Shown here piece after piece: positions 1-7,640 of a stretch of DNA of 64,000 nucleotides (its first letter is position 1; each line of letters starts with the position of its first letter). The notes under the pieces were generated by a model, which made no database searches, was not told the origin of the DNA, and worked only from the letters and a program-made list of their open reading frames with translations. The position numbers were made by a program, and so were the translations under genes. Source of the DNA: Streptomyces vilmorinianum (lineage in GTDB: Bacteria > Actinomycetota > Actinomycetes > Streptomycetales > Streptomycetaceae); NCBI RefSeq assembly GCF_005517195.1, contig NZ_CP040244.1, forward strand, positions 3,676,001 to 3,740,000. The letters are read 5' to 3'.

Positions 1-302
1 TCCTCCAGGAAGCCCACGGCCACGTCGAGCAGCATCTTCCCGGCCAGGGCCGGCGCCCCGATCGAGGTGAGCAGCCCCACCGACGCGGTGCCGGGCGTCG
101 CGTTGACCAGCACCTCGGCGTGCGCGGTGGCCCCGGCCGGGTCCTCGACCCGTACCCCCGCGTCGAGCAGTTCCTTCAGCTCCGTGAGCAGCTCCGTGTC
201 CTCGGGGCGCCGCGACCCGAGGACGATGTCGTGGCCCGCGCGGGACCAGCCCGCCGCCAGCGCCCGTGCCACATGTCCCGTACCCAGAATTCCGATTCGC
301 AT
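1..302 (-). CDS. NADP-binding F420 reductase-like protein, 3' end missing
   Basis: The gene starts at an ATG at 302 and runs off the left edge, so only about the first 100 residues are visible. The product opens with MRIGILGTGHVARALAAGW, a Rossmann fold with the GxGxxA dinucleotide-binding motif, followed by VLGSRRPED, the Ser-Arg-Arg type of loop that binds the NADP 2'-phosphate. This is the start of the NADPH-dependent F420 reductase / F420-dependent NADP oxidoreductase family, and a later VLVNATPG stretch fits that fold. Small stand-alone members in Streptomyces are usually annotated only as NAD(P)-binding proteins, so the substrate cannot be named. No F420-dependent partner gene is visible. 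Confidence 0.8.
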   Translation of the reverse strand, partial: MRIGILGTGHVARALAAGWSRAGHDIVLGSRRPEDTELLTELKELLDAGVRVEDPAGATAHAEVLVNATPGTASVGLLTSIGAPALAGKMLLDVAVGFLE

Positions 303-435
303 GGGGACGACGCTAGGCCCGCCCGCGCCGGTGCCACATCGGACCATGGTCCGGCCCGTCCGGCGCGGAGACCTAGGGACGACGCCCTAGGCACGGCGCC
401 CTAAGCCCTTCGCCCGCGGACCGGTCCGAGCTGAG

Positions 436-945
436 ATGATCGTACGTATGCACACCTCTTCCGCCACGGCCGACGCCCTCACCACCGAGCGGCTCCTGCT
501 GCGGCCCGTGCGGACCGGCGACGTACCCGAGGTCACGCGATTGTGGACCGACCCTCAGGTCCGGTTCCACCTGGGCGGACCGGTGGCCGAGCAGATCGTA
601 CGGATCCGGCAGCGGCGGATCGTCGGGGCGCCCGGCGTCCACGCGGTGGTGCGCGCGTCCGACGGCGTGCTGCTCGGCCTGGTGACGGTGGAGCCCGACG
701 CGCGGGACGGTGAGACGGAGGTCTCGTACCAGTTCCTGCCCGAGCACTGGGGACGGGGCTACGCGCGCGAGGCCGTCGCCGCCGCAATCGGCAAGGCGCT
801 GGAGACCACGCCGAGCGTGATCGCGGTGACCCAGGAGGCGAACGACCGCTCGCGCCGCCTCCTGGAGGCCGTCGGCATGGTCCACGTCGCGTCCTTCGTG
901 GAGTTCGACGCCCACCAGGTGCTCTACCGCAAGAGCGGCGCCTGA
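436..945 (+). CDS. GNAT family N-acetyltransferase (RimJ/RimL type)
   Basis: The protein of about 169 residues has the single-domain GNAT fold. It contains TTERLLLRPVRTGDVPEV at the N-terminus and the acetyl-CoA loop around EHWGRGYAREAV, which is typical of RimJ/RimL-like enzymes that acetylate amino groups of proteins or small molecules. The substrate is unknown. An ATG at 436 and another at 448 (giving MHTSSATAD) are both possible, and family alignments usually begin near the second. It stands alone, divergent from the F420 reductase-like gene and convergent with the YdeI-like gene that ends 17 bases after it. Confidence 0.8.
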   Translation: MIVRMHTSSATADALTTERLLLRPVRTGDVPEVTRLWTDPQVRFHLGGPVAEQIVRIRQRRIVGAPGVHAVVRASDGVLLGLVTVEPDARDGETEVSYQFLPEHWGRGYAREAVAAAIGKALETTPSVIAVTQEANDRSRRLLEAVGMVHVASFVEFDAHQVLYRKSGA

Positions 946-961
946 GTCTCGTCGCGCCCCC

Positions 962-1540
962 TCAGCGGACCTTCTCGCCGGCCGCCAGCTTCCCGATCAT
1001 CCGCTCGAGCCGCTCCGCCCGGTTCTTCGGCGTGCGCGCCTGCCACAGCCGCAGGATCACCAGGTACTGATCGGTCTTCCCGAGCCCCTCGTAGAAGGCC
1101 CGTGCCCGCTCGTCCGCCGCCAGGGCCGCCGCGAGGTCGTCCGGTACGGTCGCCTCCGCCTGGGACGGGTACGCGGCCGCCCACCGGCCGTCGGCCTGCG
1201 CCGCCCGCACCTCGGCGAGCCCCGGCTCCCGCATCCGCCCGGCGGCGGTGAGCGCCTCGACCTTGCGGACGTTCACCTGCGACCAGAGGCTGCGCGGCCG
1301 GCGCGGGGTGTACTTCTGGAGGTAGTGCTCCCCGTCACCGGCCCGGCGCTGCCCGTCGATCCAGCCGAAGCACAGCATGCAGTCCAGGATCTCCGGATTC
1401 GTCAGCGACGGGACACCGGAGCCCTTCTTGGCGACCTTCAGCCAGACCCCGGGCGCGTCCGCGTGGTGCGCCTCCAGCCAGGACTCCAGTTCCTCGGTGT
1501 CCGTCGCCGTCATGACCGCGAGCCCCTCGTACGTCTCCAC
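962..1540 (-). CDS. YdeI/OmpD-associated family protein (DUF1905/DUF1801-like)
   Basis: This is a cytosolic protein of 192 residues. The N-terminal half carries ELESWLEAHHADAPGVWLK and the conserved block NPEILDCMLCFGWIDGQ. The C-terminal half has a helical DDLAAALAADERARAFYEGL segment and ends with RTPKNRAERLERMIGKLAAG. These are the hallmarks of the YdeI/OmpD-associated family, sometimes called bacteriocin-protection proteins, whose biochemical role is unknown. I chose the GTG at 1540 because a GGAGGGG ribosome site sits seven bases before it. The reading frame stays open further upstream, but that stretch overlaps the next gene and is not coding in this frame. Confidence 0.8.
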   Translation of the reverse strand: METYEGLAVMTATDTEELESWLEAHHADAPGVWLKVAKKGSGVPSLTNPEILDCMLCFGWIDGQRRAGDGEHYLQKYTPRRPRSLWSQVNVRKVEALTAAGRMREPGLAEVRAAQADGRWAAAYPSQAEATVPDDLAAALAADERARAFYEGLGKTDQYLVILRLWQARTPKNRAERLERMIGKLAAGEKVR

Positions 1541-1638
1541 GGGACTGCCCCTCCGTCCGGTCCGTGCGATGCCGTCGGCGTCGCTGGGGAACACGATAGG
1601 GACAGCGGTGCGAAAGCGGCCGCGTGGGGCGCACGCCG

Positions 1639-2955
1639 TCAGAAGCGGGCGTGCGTGGTGATGTCGGACTCGAACTGAGTGATCATCTCCGGGGTCACCG
1701 TCGGGCGGCACTGGCCGATCGCCTCCAGGTAGTCCGCCGTGCTCGCTCCCGGGAGCCGCTCGTCGGCGCCGGCCCGGCCGCCGACGGAGACGAGATCGCG
1801 CTCGAAGGAGTTCTGCGCCGCGATCCGCGCCGCGTGCTCGATGTCCGCCGGCGTGAACAGATCGCTCGCCGCGACCAGTTCGTCCACGTCCACGTCCACC
1901 CGGCCGTCGGTGTAGCGCGACCAGATCGCGGCCCGGGCCGCCTTGTCCGGCGTACCGATCGGGATGAGGTAGTCGAAGCGGCCGGGGCGCAGGAAGGCCG
2001 GGTCGAGGGAGCGGATCGAATTCGTCGCACAGACGAGGAGCCGCTCGTCGCGCTCCCGGAAGCCGGGTATCAGCTTGAGCAGTTCGTTGGTCACCCCGTG
2101 CATGCCGCCGGGCTGCGCGGGCTCGGAGCGAACCGGGGCGATCTCCTCGACCTCGTCGATGAAGACCAGGACCCGCTCCAGCTCGGCGATCCGCGCGAAC
2201 GCGGAGCGCAGCGCCGCCGCCAGATTGCCCTCGTCGGCCAGCCGGGAGGGCAGGATCTCCACGAACGGCCAGCCGAGCCGTGAGGCGATCCCGCGGGCGA
2301 ACGTCGTCTTGCCGGTGCCCGGCGGGCCGAACAGACCCACCGCGCGCGGCGGCCGCACACCGTGCCGCGCCGCGCGCTCCGGCTCGGCGAGCGGAAGGAC
2401 GACACGCCGCTCGATCAGGTCCTTCTCGCGCTCCATGCCCGCGACCTTCGCCCACAGATCGCCCGGAAGCAGCCGGCCGCCGAGGTCCTCGAGGAGGTTG
2501 GCCGCGGGCCCGTGCAGCGGCTCGACCTTCTCGAAGTAGGCGACGGCGGGCTGGCGGGTGTAGCCGGCGTTGAGGAGACCCTCGCCGAGCAGGTCCTCCT
2601 CGGGCAGGACGTACGCGATCCGCCCCACCCTCGCGGCGACCAGCCGCCGCTCCAGCTCGACCAGGAGGGCGCTGGCAAGGCCGCGGCCGCGCCACGCCGA
2701 GGAGATCGCGATCCGCATGACCCACGCCCGCTCCCCGGCGACGCAGGCGAGCGCCGCTCCGATGGGGATGCCCTGGTGGACGGCGACGACGGCCGGCTGA
2801 CGTGAGGTCAGGGCGCTGATGCACTCGGCCAGGGAGAAGACGGACTCCTGCCCGAGCTCGGCCGTGGTGTCGATCAGATGGACGACCGCGGCGAGATCGC
2901 TCTCGCGGTAGTCATGGATGAGCCAGTTCACCGGTACCGCCCCTCGTTCGTGCAT
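1639..2955 (-). CDS. Fused GNAT acetyltransferase / AAA+ ATPase
   Basis: One continuous 438-residue protein joins two domains. Residues about 10-145 form a GNAT acetyltransferase with the acetyl-CoA loop AWRGRGLASALL (87-98). Residues about 160-430 form an AAA+ ATPase with Walker A GPPGTGKT (210-217), Walker B VLVFIDEVEE (acidic pair 267-268), sensor-1 ATNS (310-313) and the arginine-finger segment FLRPGRFDYLIP (321-332), as in FtsH, Cdc48 and spastin-like ATPases. The pairing suggests acetylation coupled to remodelling of a protein substrate, but neither activity has a known target. It is transcribed alone, about 100 bases upstream of the YdeI-like gene. Confidence 0.85.
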   Translation of the reverse strand: MHERGAVPVNWLIHDYRESDLAAVVHLIDTTAELGQESVFSLAECISALTSRQPAVVAVHQGIPIGAALACVAGERAWVMRIAISSAWRGRGLASALLVELERRLVAARVGRIAYVLPEEDLLGEGLLNAGYTRQPAVAYFEKVEPLHGPAANLLEDLGGRLLPGDLWAKVAGMEREKDLIERRVVLPLAEPERAARHGVRPPRAVGLFGPPGTGKTTFARGIASRLGWPFVEILPSRLADEGNLAAALRSAFARIAELERVLVFIDEVEEIAPVRSEPAQPGGMHGVTNELLKLIPGFRERDERLLVCATNSIRSLDPAFLRPGRFDYLIPIGTPDKAARAAIWSRYTDGRVDVDVDELVAASDLFTPADIEHAARIAAQNSFERDLVSVGGRAGADERLPGASTADYLEAIGQCRPTVTPEMITQFESDITTHARF

Positions 2956-3076
2956 GTTCGAACCGTTGCGACGAGGCTAGGCACGGGGCGGGACGCGGGT
3001 CGTGCGCCACTGTGCACAAGGAGGCCGGGGCAATGCTACGAACCGTCACTGGTCAGATGGTGCCCGGAATGCGCGA

Positions 3077-3103
3077 AGCCCCCGGAAGAACCTTCCGGGG
3101 GCT
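3077..3103 (-). terminator. Hairpin terminator after the DUF805 gene
   Basis: A perfect 12-bp stem (AGCCCCCGGAAG with its complement) closes a three-base AAC loop. It lies 17 bases beyond the stop codon of the minus-strand gene that ends at 3120. The short loop and GC-rich stem without a long T tract are typical of Streptomyces intrinsic terminators. Confidence 0.8.
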
Positions 3104-3119
3104 GTCGGGACTACGCAGC

Positions 3120-3473
3120 TCAGTACGCGGGCGCGAGCTTCGGGTTCGGGCCGTGCGCGTTGTCGGTCTGGTTGCCCTCGGTCGCGTAGAACACGATGAG
3201 GATGATGGCACCGACCAGCGGGATCAGACCGATGAGGATCCACCAGCCGGAGCGGCCCGTGTCGTGCAGCCGGCGGACGGAGACCGCGAGGGTCGGGATC
3301 AGCACCGCGAGCGTGTAGATCAGGCTCAGCAGCTGAATGCCGAGCGCGCTGTCGATGATCGACAGTACGATGCTGACGATCACGCTGAACAGCGTGAACA
3401 TCCAGAATTCCTTACGGCGCGCACGGCCGTTGAATACCGCGTACTTCTTGAGAACGTCGAGGTACCAGTTCAC
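3120..3473 (-). CDS. DUF805 family small membrane protein
   Basis: A 117-residue integral membrane protein begins MNWYLDVLKKYAVFNGRARR, the standard opening of DUF805 proteins. The diagnostic RRLHDTGRSGWW motif lies near residue 68, between membrane segments. Four hydrophobic helices can be traced. The short tail ends in NPKLAPAY. Members are widespread, often implicated in envelope or stress physiology, and lack a defined biochemical role. The gene is monocistronic, with its own terminator hairpin at 3077-3103. Confidence 0.9.
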   Translation of the reverse strand: MNWYLDVLKKYAVFNGRARRKEFWMFTLFSVIVSIVLSIIDSALGIQLLSLIYTLAVLIPTLAVSVRRLHDTGRSGWWILIGLIPLVGAIILIVFYATEGNQTDNAHGPNPKLAPAY

Positions 3474-3637
3474 TTCGTCCCCCCAAGGACTGGGATGTGA
3501 GCGGGAGCCTGTCCCTGTGGAGCAAGCTTACGCAGAACTTATGTGGCCGAAACGCCGCTGGTCAATTCGTTACCTGAAGAGGGACGTTGATGGCCGAAGT
3601 GTCTGGATTTGCGTACGCGGACGGGCGCGAGCGCGCC

Positions 3638-3676
3638 AACGGCGTCGCATCCTGATGCAGAGGACGCGACGCCGTT
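3638..3676 (-). terminator. Hairpin terminator after the SPW gene
   Basis: An 11-bp perfect inverted repeat (AACGGCGTCGC and its complement) encloses 17 bases. It begins 20 bases after the stop of the minus-strand gene ending at 3696. Confidence 0.65.
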
Positions 3677-3695
3677 CGGCGAGAGGATCAGAACT

Positions 3696-4142
3696 TCATC
3701 CGGTTCTCCTCGACTTGCTCATGAGCAGGCCGCCCGCCGTGAGAGCGAAGAGGCAGACGCACGCACCGGTGATGACGTTGCTCAGGATCGGTCCCGTGCC
3801 GGCGTCGGCGATGGCGACCACCCAGGGAGCGATGATCAACCACGCGCCGAGCGCGAGGACGACGAAGTTCAGGTCCTGGGACCGCTCGGGGGCCATGGAC
3901 ATACACAGACCGAGGACCGCGAGGGCGATGCCGGTGACCAGGTTGCTGATGGCGAGTTCCGGAAGAGCGGCCGAGAAGTGGACCACATATCCGGAAACCG
4001 CGGCGTAGATACCGGCGAGGATCACCAGCTCCTCGACCGCCGCGACACCGCGGGTCTGCAGCATCCGCGAGTAGCGTTCCCGCATTTCCGTCGCGTCGGG
4101 GTGTCCCCTGATATCACCAGGACGGTGAGAGACGTCAGACAT
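3696..4142 (-). CDS. SPW repeat family membrane protein
   Basis: The 148-residue protein has a charged N-terminal tail (MSDVSHRPGDIRG) followed by four hydrophobic segments at about 38-58, 64-84, 93-110 and 117-138. The third segment carries NFVVLALGAWLIIAPWV, the repeat unit that names the SPW family, here with APW in place of SPW. The ATG at 4142 has an AAGGAGG ribosome site and is preferred over an in-frame ATG 66 bases upstream. The function of SPW proteins is unknown. They are common in Streptomyces. Confidence 0.85.
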   Translation of the reverse strand: MSDVSHRPGDIRGHPDATEMRERYSRMLQTRGVAAVEELVILAGIYAAVSGYVVHFSAALPELAISNLVTGIALAVLGLCMSMAPERSQDLNFVVLALGAWLIIAPWVVAIADAGTGPILSNVITGACVCLFALTAGGLLMSKSRRTG

Positions 4143-4372
4143 ACGACTCGCCTCCTTCTGGCGTCTTGCACGTCTGATCGCGCTTGCGGCGTGGTGCCGC
4201 GGTTTCATTGTGCGCTTATCTGGCCTTTATGTGTAGATCTGTCCGATAAGGGATCCGCACAGAAAACGGCTGCCGGGAATGGGCGGAACTGCCAAAGAGG
4301 TGGCCGTTCCGTGAATGTCCGGTGAAAAGTCACGCGGTCCCACGCATGCGTATACGGGAGGGGCGCTCGGCG

Positions 4373-4756
4373 TCACTCGGAGGTGTAAGGCCGGGTCAGG
4401 ATCTCCATGTTGTGGCCGTCGAGGTCGTCGAAGTAGGCGCCTCGGCCACCGAAGAGATCGTTGGTCCGTCCCGGATCCGTGTGCTGCGGGTCCGCGTAGT
4501 ACGTCACCCCGGCCGCCTCCAGCCGCGCGATCATGGTGTCGAACTCCTCCTCCGGCACGAGGAAGGCGTAATGCTGCGAGGCGATCGGCTCGCCCGGGTT
4601 CTCGTAGAAGTCGAGGGTCGCCCGGTTGCCGGTGGTCACGGGAACGAAGGGGCCGAGAGGCCTGCCGACCTCCAGACCGAGGATCGAGGCGATGAACTCG
4701 GCGGAGCGTCGCTTGTCGGTGGCGTGGACGACGGTGTGGTTGAGCTCGGCGGTCAC
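4373..4756 (-). CDS. VOC (glyoxalase/bleomycin-resistance) family protein
   Basis: This is a 127-residue protein with one vicinal-oxygen-chelate domain: LNHTVVHATDKRRSAEFI at the N-terminus with a candidate metal-binding His, the SILGLEVGRP turn, ASQHYAFLVPEEEFD in the middle and FDDLDGHNMEILTRPY at the C-terminus with the closing acidic ligand. The GTG at 4756 fits the family length. The frame is open further upstream, but that would add 23 poorly conserved residues across a hairpin. The substrate cannot be inferred. It may be a dioxygenase-, lyase- or resistance-type VOC protein. Confidence 0.85.
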   Translation of the reverse strand: MTAELNHTVVHATDKRRSAEFIASILGLEVGRPLGPFVPVTTGNRATLDFYENPGEPIASQHYAFLVPEEEFDTMIARLEAAGVTYYADPQHTDPGRTNDLFGGRGAYFDDLDGHNMEILTRPYTSE

Positions 4757-4794
4757 AGGGGTCCTTTCCCTGGTGTGAACGGTGTCTTCCGGAA

Positions 4795-4817
4795 CCGACG
4801 GTGGGTGCCACCGTCGG
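4795..4817. repeat. 10-bp inverted repeat upstream of the VOC gene
   Basis: CCGACGGTGG, a GTG loop and the perfect complement lie 39 bases upstream of the VOC start. This may be an operator or a leader hairpin. The rest of the 350-base gap between the VOC gene and the divergent cupin gene shows nothing else I can name. Confidence 0.5.
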
Positions 4818-5107
4818 TGGTGCACGACCTGCGTCGTGCGTTGTGCGCGGCATCCTCACGCGCGGAAGACGACCAAGGCGGGCCTCGCGCCCGCCCGGCG
4901 GCGGTCACGCCAAGGCCGGGTGCCTTACTCGATCACGGCCCATGGCCGACCCGGCAGTCATACGAAACACGCTAACCCTTGATCGCCCCGCGGGGCAACG
5001 CCGAAAATCCGTCACCCTCGGCAACTGGGCGTGCGGTGCGGGCCGTTCGGCGTAGCCTGGAAGTGGACTCGGGGCTGTCACGTCACACCGCCGGGAGGCG
5101 GACAATC

Positions 5108-5479
5108 ATGGCCGGAATCGTGTCCAGAAACTTCGACTCCGCAGATGAGACCCGTCCCTTCGAGGGCGGTAAGGGCAGGCTGGACCTGGTGAACACGGAC
5201 CGCGGCTCGGTCGGCCGGGCCGTGTTCGAGCCGGGCTGGCAGTGGTCCAAGCACGTCAAGCCGATCGCCGGCACGGAGAGCTGCCAGGCCTCCCACGTCG
5301 GCTATGTCGTCAGTGGCCGGATGAGGATCGTCATGGACGACGGCGAGACGGCAGAAGTGGGCCCGGGCGACTTCATGGCCGTCGAACCAGGCCACGATGC
5401 CGAGGTCATCGGCGACGAGCCCTGCGTGGCCCTGGACTGGGTAGGTTTCGGCGACTACGCCGTACGCAAGGGCACCTGA
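5108..5479 (+). CDS. Small single-domain cupin protein
   Basis: A 123-residue protein is predicted from an ATG preceded by GGGAGGCGG. The cupin barrel is visible as ESCQASHVGYVVSGRMRIVM (motif 1, with Cys and His in metal-ligand positions) and GPGDFMAVEPGHDAEV (motif 2, with the terminal His). It closely resembles the stand-alone Streptomyces cupins that begin with a conserved phenylalanine- and aspartate-rich strand. The function is unknown. Metal-dependent binding of a small molecule is the usual guess. Confidence 0.8.
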   Translation: MAGIVSRNFDSADETRPFEGGKGRLDLVNTDRGSVGRAVFEPGWQWSKHVKPIAGTESCQASHVGYVVSGRMRIVMDDGETAEVGPGDFMAVEPGHDAEVIGDEPCVALDWVGFGDYAVRKGT

Positions 5480-5536
5480 CCGCACCGGCGGCCCATGCAG
5501 TTGCTCCTGTGAGCTGCGGAGATCGTTGCCCCGCGT

Positions 5537-5900
5537 GTGACGGGGCGGGGCGCGGGCCAAGCAGGTGCGGATCCCAGGCCGCCGTGCTGGTCGCGCACAC
5601 CGGAGGGTATCCGGCAAGAACTATCGGCCCACCTCGCCGTCCACCACGCAATCCGCCGGTTCACCCACACAGCGGCGCTCGCCCGTCCAGCCGCGGACAC
5701 CGCAGCATCCCTTCTCAGCTCGGAGCGACCACCGCCAAGCTCGGCCGCTCCTTCACCGAGGCCGGGTGGGAGGCACGCAGGCGCCTGCGTCCGGCCCGCC
5801 GCAGGCGGGTCTGCCTACGCGTGATCAAGAAGACGAGCCGATGGCCGGTGCTGAGGAGCCGCGCCCGCGCGACACCGTGCAGCCTGGCCGCTGGGCCCGC
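5537..5900 (+). pseudogene. Frameshifted C-terminal remnant of an IS4-family transposase
   Basis: Translation around 5587-5680 gives RTPEGIRQELSAHLAVHHAI, which resembles the C-terminal helix of IS4-type DDE transposases (TPEx2xQExxxLLxxYxxxR). In another frame at about 5815-5870, VCLRVIKKTSRWPVLRSRAR matches the closing RVIKRKxSxWPxxR block of the same proteins. The two pieces are in different frames and the N-terminal catalytic core is missing, so this is dead debris. The surrounding 5480-6080 stretch has no other supportable gene. Confidence 0.6.
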
Positions 5901-6080
5901 TCTCCGCCCGCGAAGCCGAAGAGCACCCACCGGGGCGGACGACCGGCGGTGGTGCCGGATCGAGCCGCTGATCCGGTTCGTGGGCGGCCGTGGGCCGATC
6001 ACCGTTCACCGTCGCACTCTTGAGGCCATCGCCTGCCGTCGGCGGAGAGCTGAGCGGGACCGGCCGCGCCCGATACGGCA

Positions 6081-6117
6081 GCAGGGTCCGGACCGCGCGT
6101 CGCGGTCCGGACCCTGC
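6081..6117 (-). terminator. Strong hairpin terminator after the DUF6243 gene
   Basis: A perfect 17-bp stem (left arm GCAGGGTCCGGACCGCG) closes a three-base CGT loop, 33 bases beyond the stop of the minus-strand gene ending at 6150. It is the most stable hairpin in the left part of the window. Confidence 0.85.
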
Positions 6118-6149
6118 CCCGAGCGATGCCGCCCTGCGGCGGCGGTGCG

Positions 6150-6365
6150 TCAGCTCTGTGCGGTGTCGTCGCTCGCCTGCGCGGCGTCCTCAGCTGCGCG
6201 TGCCTTCTCGCGCATCTTGCGCACCAGCTCCGCCTTACGGTCGGCTGCACCCTTGCGGTCGAGGTTGCGGTGCGGACCGTTGTTCTGCCGTTCGGCGCGG
6301 GACAGCTTCTTGCGCTGGCCACCGCCCTGGCCCACGGGATTGTTGATGTTCTTGCTGTCGGTCAC
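6150..6365 (-). CDS. DUF6243 family small basic protein
   Basis: This is a 71-residue, highly charged protein: MTDSKNINNPVGQGGGQRKK at the N-terminus, then RAERQNNGPHRNLDRKGAADRKAELVRKMREK and an acidic-alanine tail. The NNPVGxGGGQRK opening is the signature of DUF6243, a family found in Streptomyces and relatives. No enzyme fold is expected. The composition suggests a small nucleic-acid- or ribosome-associated protein, which is only a guess. It has its own strong terminator. Confidence 0.75.
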   Translation of the reverse strand: MTDSKNINNPVGQGGGQRKKLSRAERQNNGPHRNLDRKGAADRKAELVRKMREKARAAEDAAQASDDTAQS

Positions 6366-6570
6366 GGGTTCTCCCGGTAATGATGTGAAGTGATCTACGG
6401 ATTCATCGGTGGGGGACGGGCGGCGACGTCGAAGGACGTCAGCGGGGGCCCGTCACGCTCTCACTCGTAAATCGGCGTCTGGAAGAACATGACAAAGACG
6501 TTACCCGGTTCCGTCGGCCCCGCGCGCCAACCTTTGGCCTGAGCTGGGCGTTAGCCTCAGCGGCACTGGC

Positions 6571-7440
6571 TCAGGTACCGGTCGACCGGGCCGAGCGGAG
6601 TTGAGTGCGCAGAGCAGGCAGCCGGGCGCAGTCGTCGGGTTCGGCCAGGCTCTCGCCCAGGGCCAGAAGCGAGAGGATTTGCACCGGGCGGCCGGCTGTG
6701 GCCGCGGCCTCCAGCTTGTGGTGGCCGTCGAGGAGGAAGTGGGTTAGGCCCCAGTGCTTGTAGTAGTCGGCCGACATGTCGATGGCGGGTTCGCAGACGT
6801 CCAGCGTTGAGACCGCCACGGCCGTCGGGACCGTTCCCCTGCTCATGAGTTCGATGTACTCCTCGACGCGCTCCCTCGCATTCCACGTCGGGGGAACCAT
6901 GGGCACGACGAACTCATAGAGGTGAGCGGACGCGTCGACTGCGGTCTCGAAGGTCCGGTAGTAAGGCGTATGCGGGTACTCCGGCAGGCCCCAGAACTGG
7001 TCGAGTCCCCACGTGGTCACCTGCTCACCGCTGAAGTAGTCGCCTTCCCTGCCAGGGATGACTAGACGAGGCTCCACCCGCAGCAGCACCGGGAGGTACT
7101 CGCCTTCCGGGAGCAGCGCGCCGAACGCATCGATCACGCCCTCATCGCCCGGATCGGCCAGCGCGCCGGTGAGTCGATCCTGCACTCCGTCCAGCGACAA
7201 CGTCTGCCGCGCAGTCTCCAGTCGGCGGAACAGGAACGGGCATGTACCGCACCAGTAGCTGAGTTCGAAGGCGGGTTCCCCGTCGACCACGAGCAACCTG
7301 CGCCCGAGTCTGCCCCCGGGCTCCTGCGGCTCCGTCTCGAAGTGCAACCGCGCCTCTGGGGCAGGGCCGCCGAGCCTGCGGGGCTCGCCCGATCTGATCA
7401 TCACGGACCGACCGTACGGGACGCTGTGGATCGGCTCCAC
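6571..7440 (-). CDS. Hypothetical protein with a ParB-like DGHHK motif
   Basis: I do not recognise this 289-residue cytosolic protein. Visible features are a CGTCP cysteine pair near residue 64 and a strongly conserved-looking C-terminal block, HFLLDGHHKLEAAATAGRP, at about residue 232. DGHHR/K followed by an alanine-rich helix is the nucleotide-binding motif of ParB/sulfiredoxin-like folds, so a related fold is possible. The GTG at 7440 has no convincing ribosome site. An ATG at 7401 (MIRSGEPRRLGG) is an alternative. Neighbours give no clue. Confidence 0.65.
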   Translation of the reverse strand: MEPIHSVPYGRSVMIRSGEPRRLGGPAPEARLHFETEPQEPGGRLGRRLLVVDGEPAFELSYWCGTCPFLFRRLETARQTLSLDGVQDRLTGALADPGDEGVIDAFGALLPEGEYLPVLLRVEPRLVIPGREGDYFSGEQVTTWGLDQFWGLPEYPHTPYYRTFETAVDASAHLYEFVVPMVPPTWNARERVEEYIELMSRGTVPTAVAVSTLDVCEPAIDMSADYYKHWGLTHFLLDGHHKLEAAATAGRPVQILSLLALGESLAEPDDCARLPALRTQLRSARSTGT

Positions 7441-7640
7441 CGACTACTGAGCGCGTATCTGACCGGTTGGGCCAACTAGAGCGCCAAGTCACACCCCCGC
7501 TGCCGGGCGGCCGGCAGGGCGGGCTGCTTCGGCTTGCTCTCCTGAGCTGTGAAGCCGTCGCGCCGTCGGAGGGGGCCTCTCCGTCTGGAATGGAACCGGG
7601 GAATTACGCTGGCACCCCTTCCGACCGCGCAGGGAGCAAG

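Noticed and set aside
1541..2824. N-terminal extension of the YdeI-like gene
   Set aside because: The frame is open but overlaps the GNAT-AAA+ gene in a shadow frame. The GTG at 1540 has a strong ribosome site and gives the family length.
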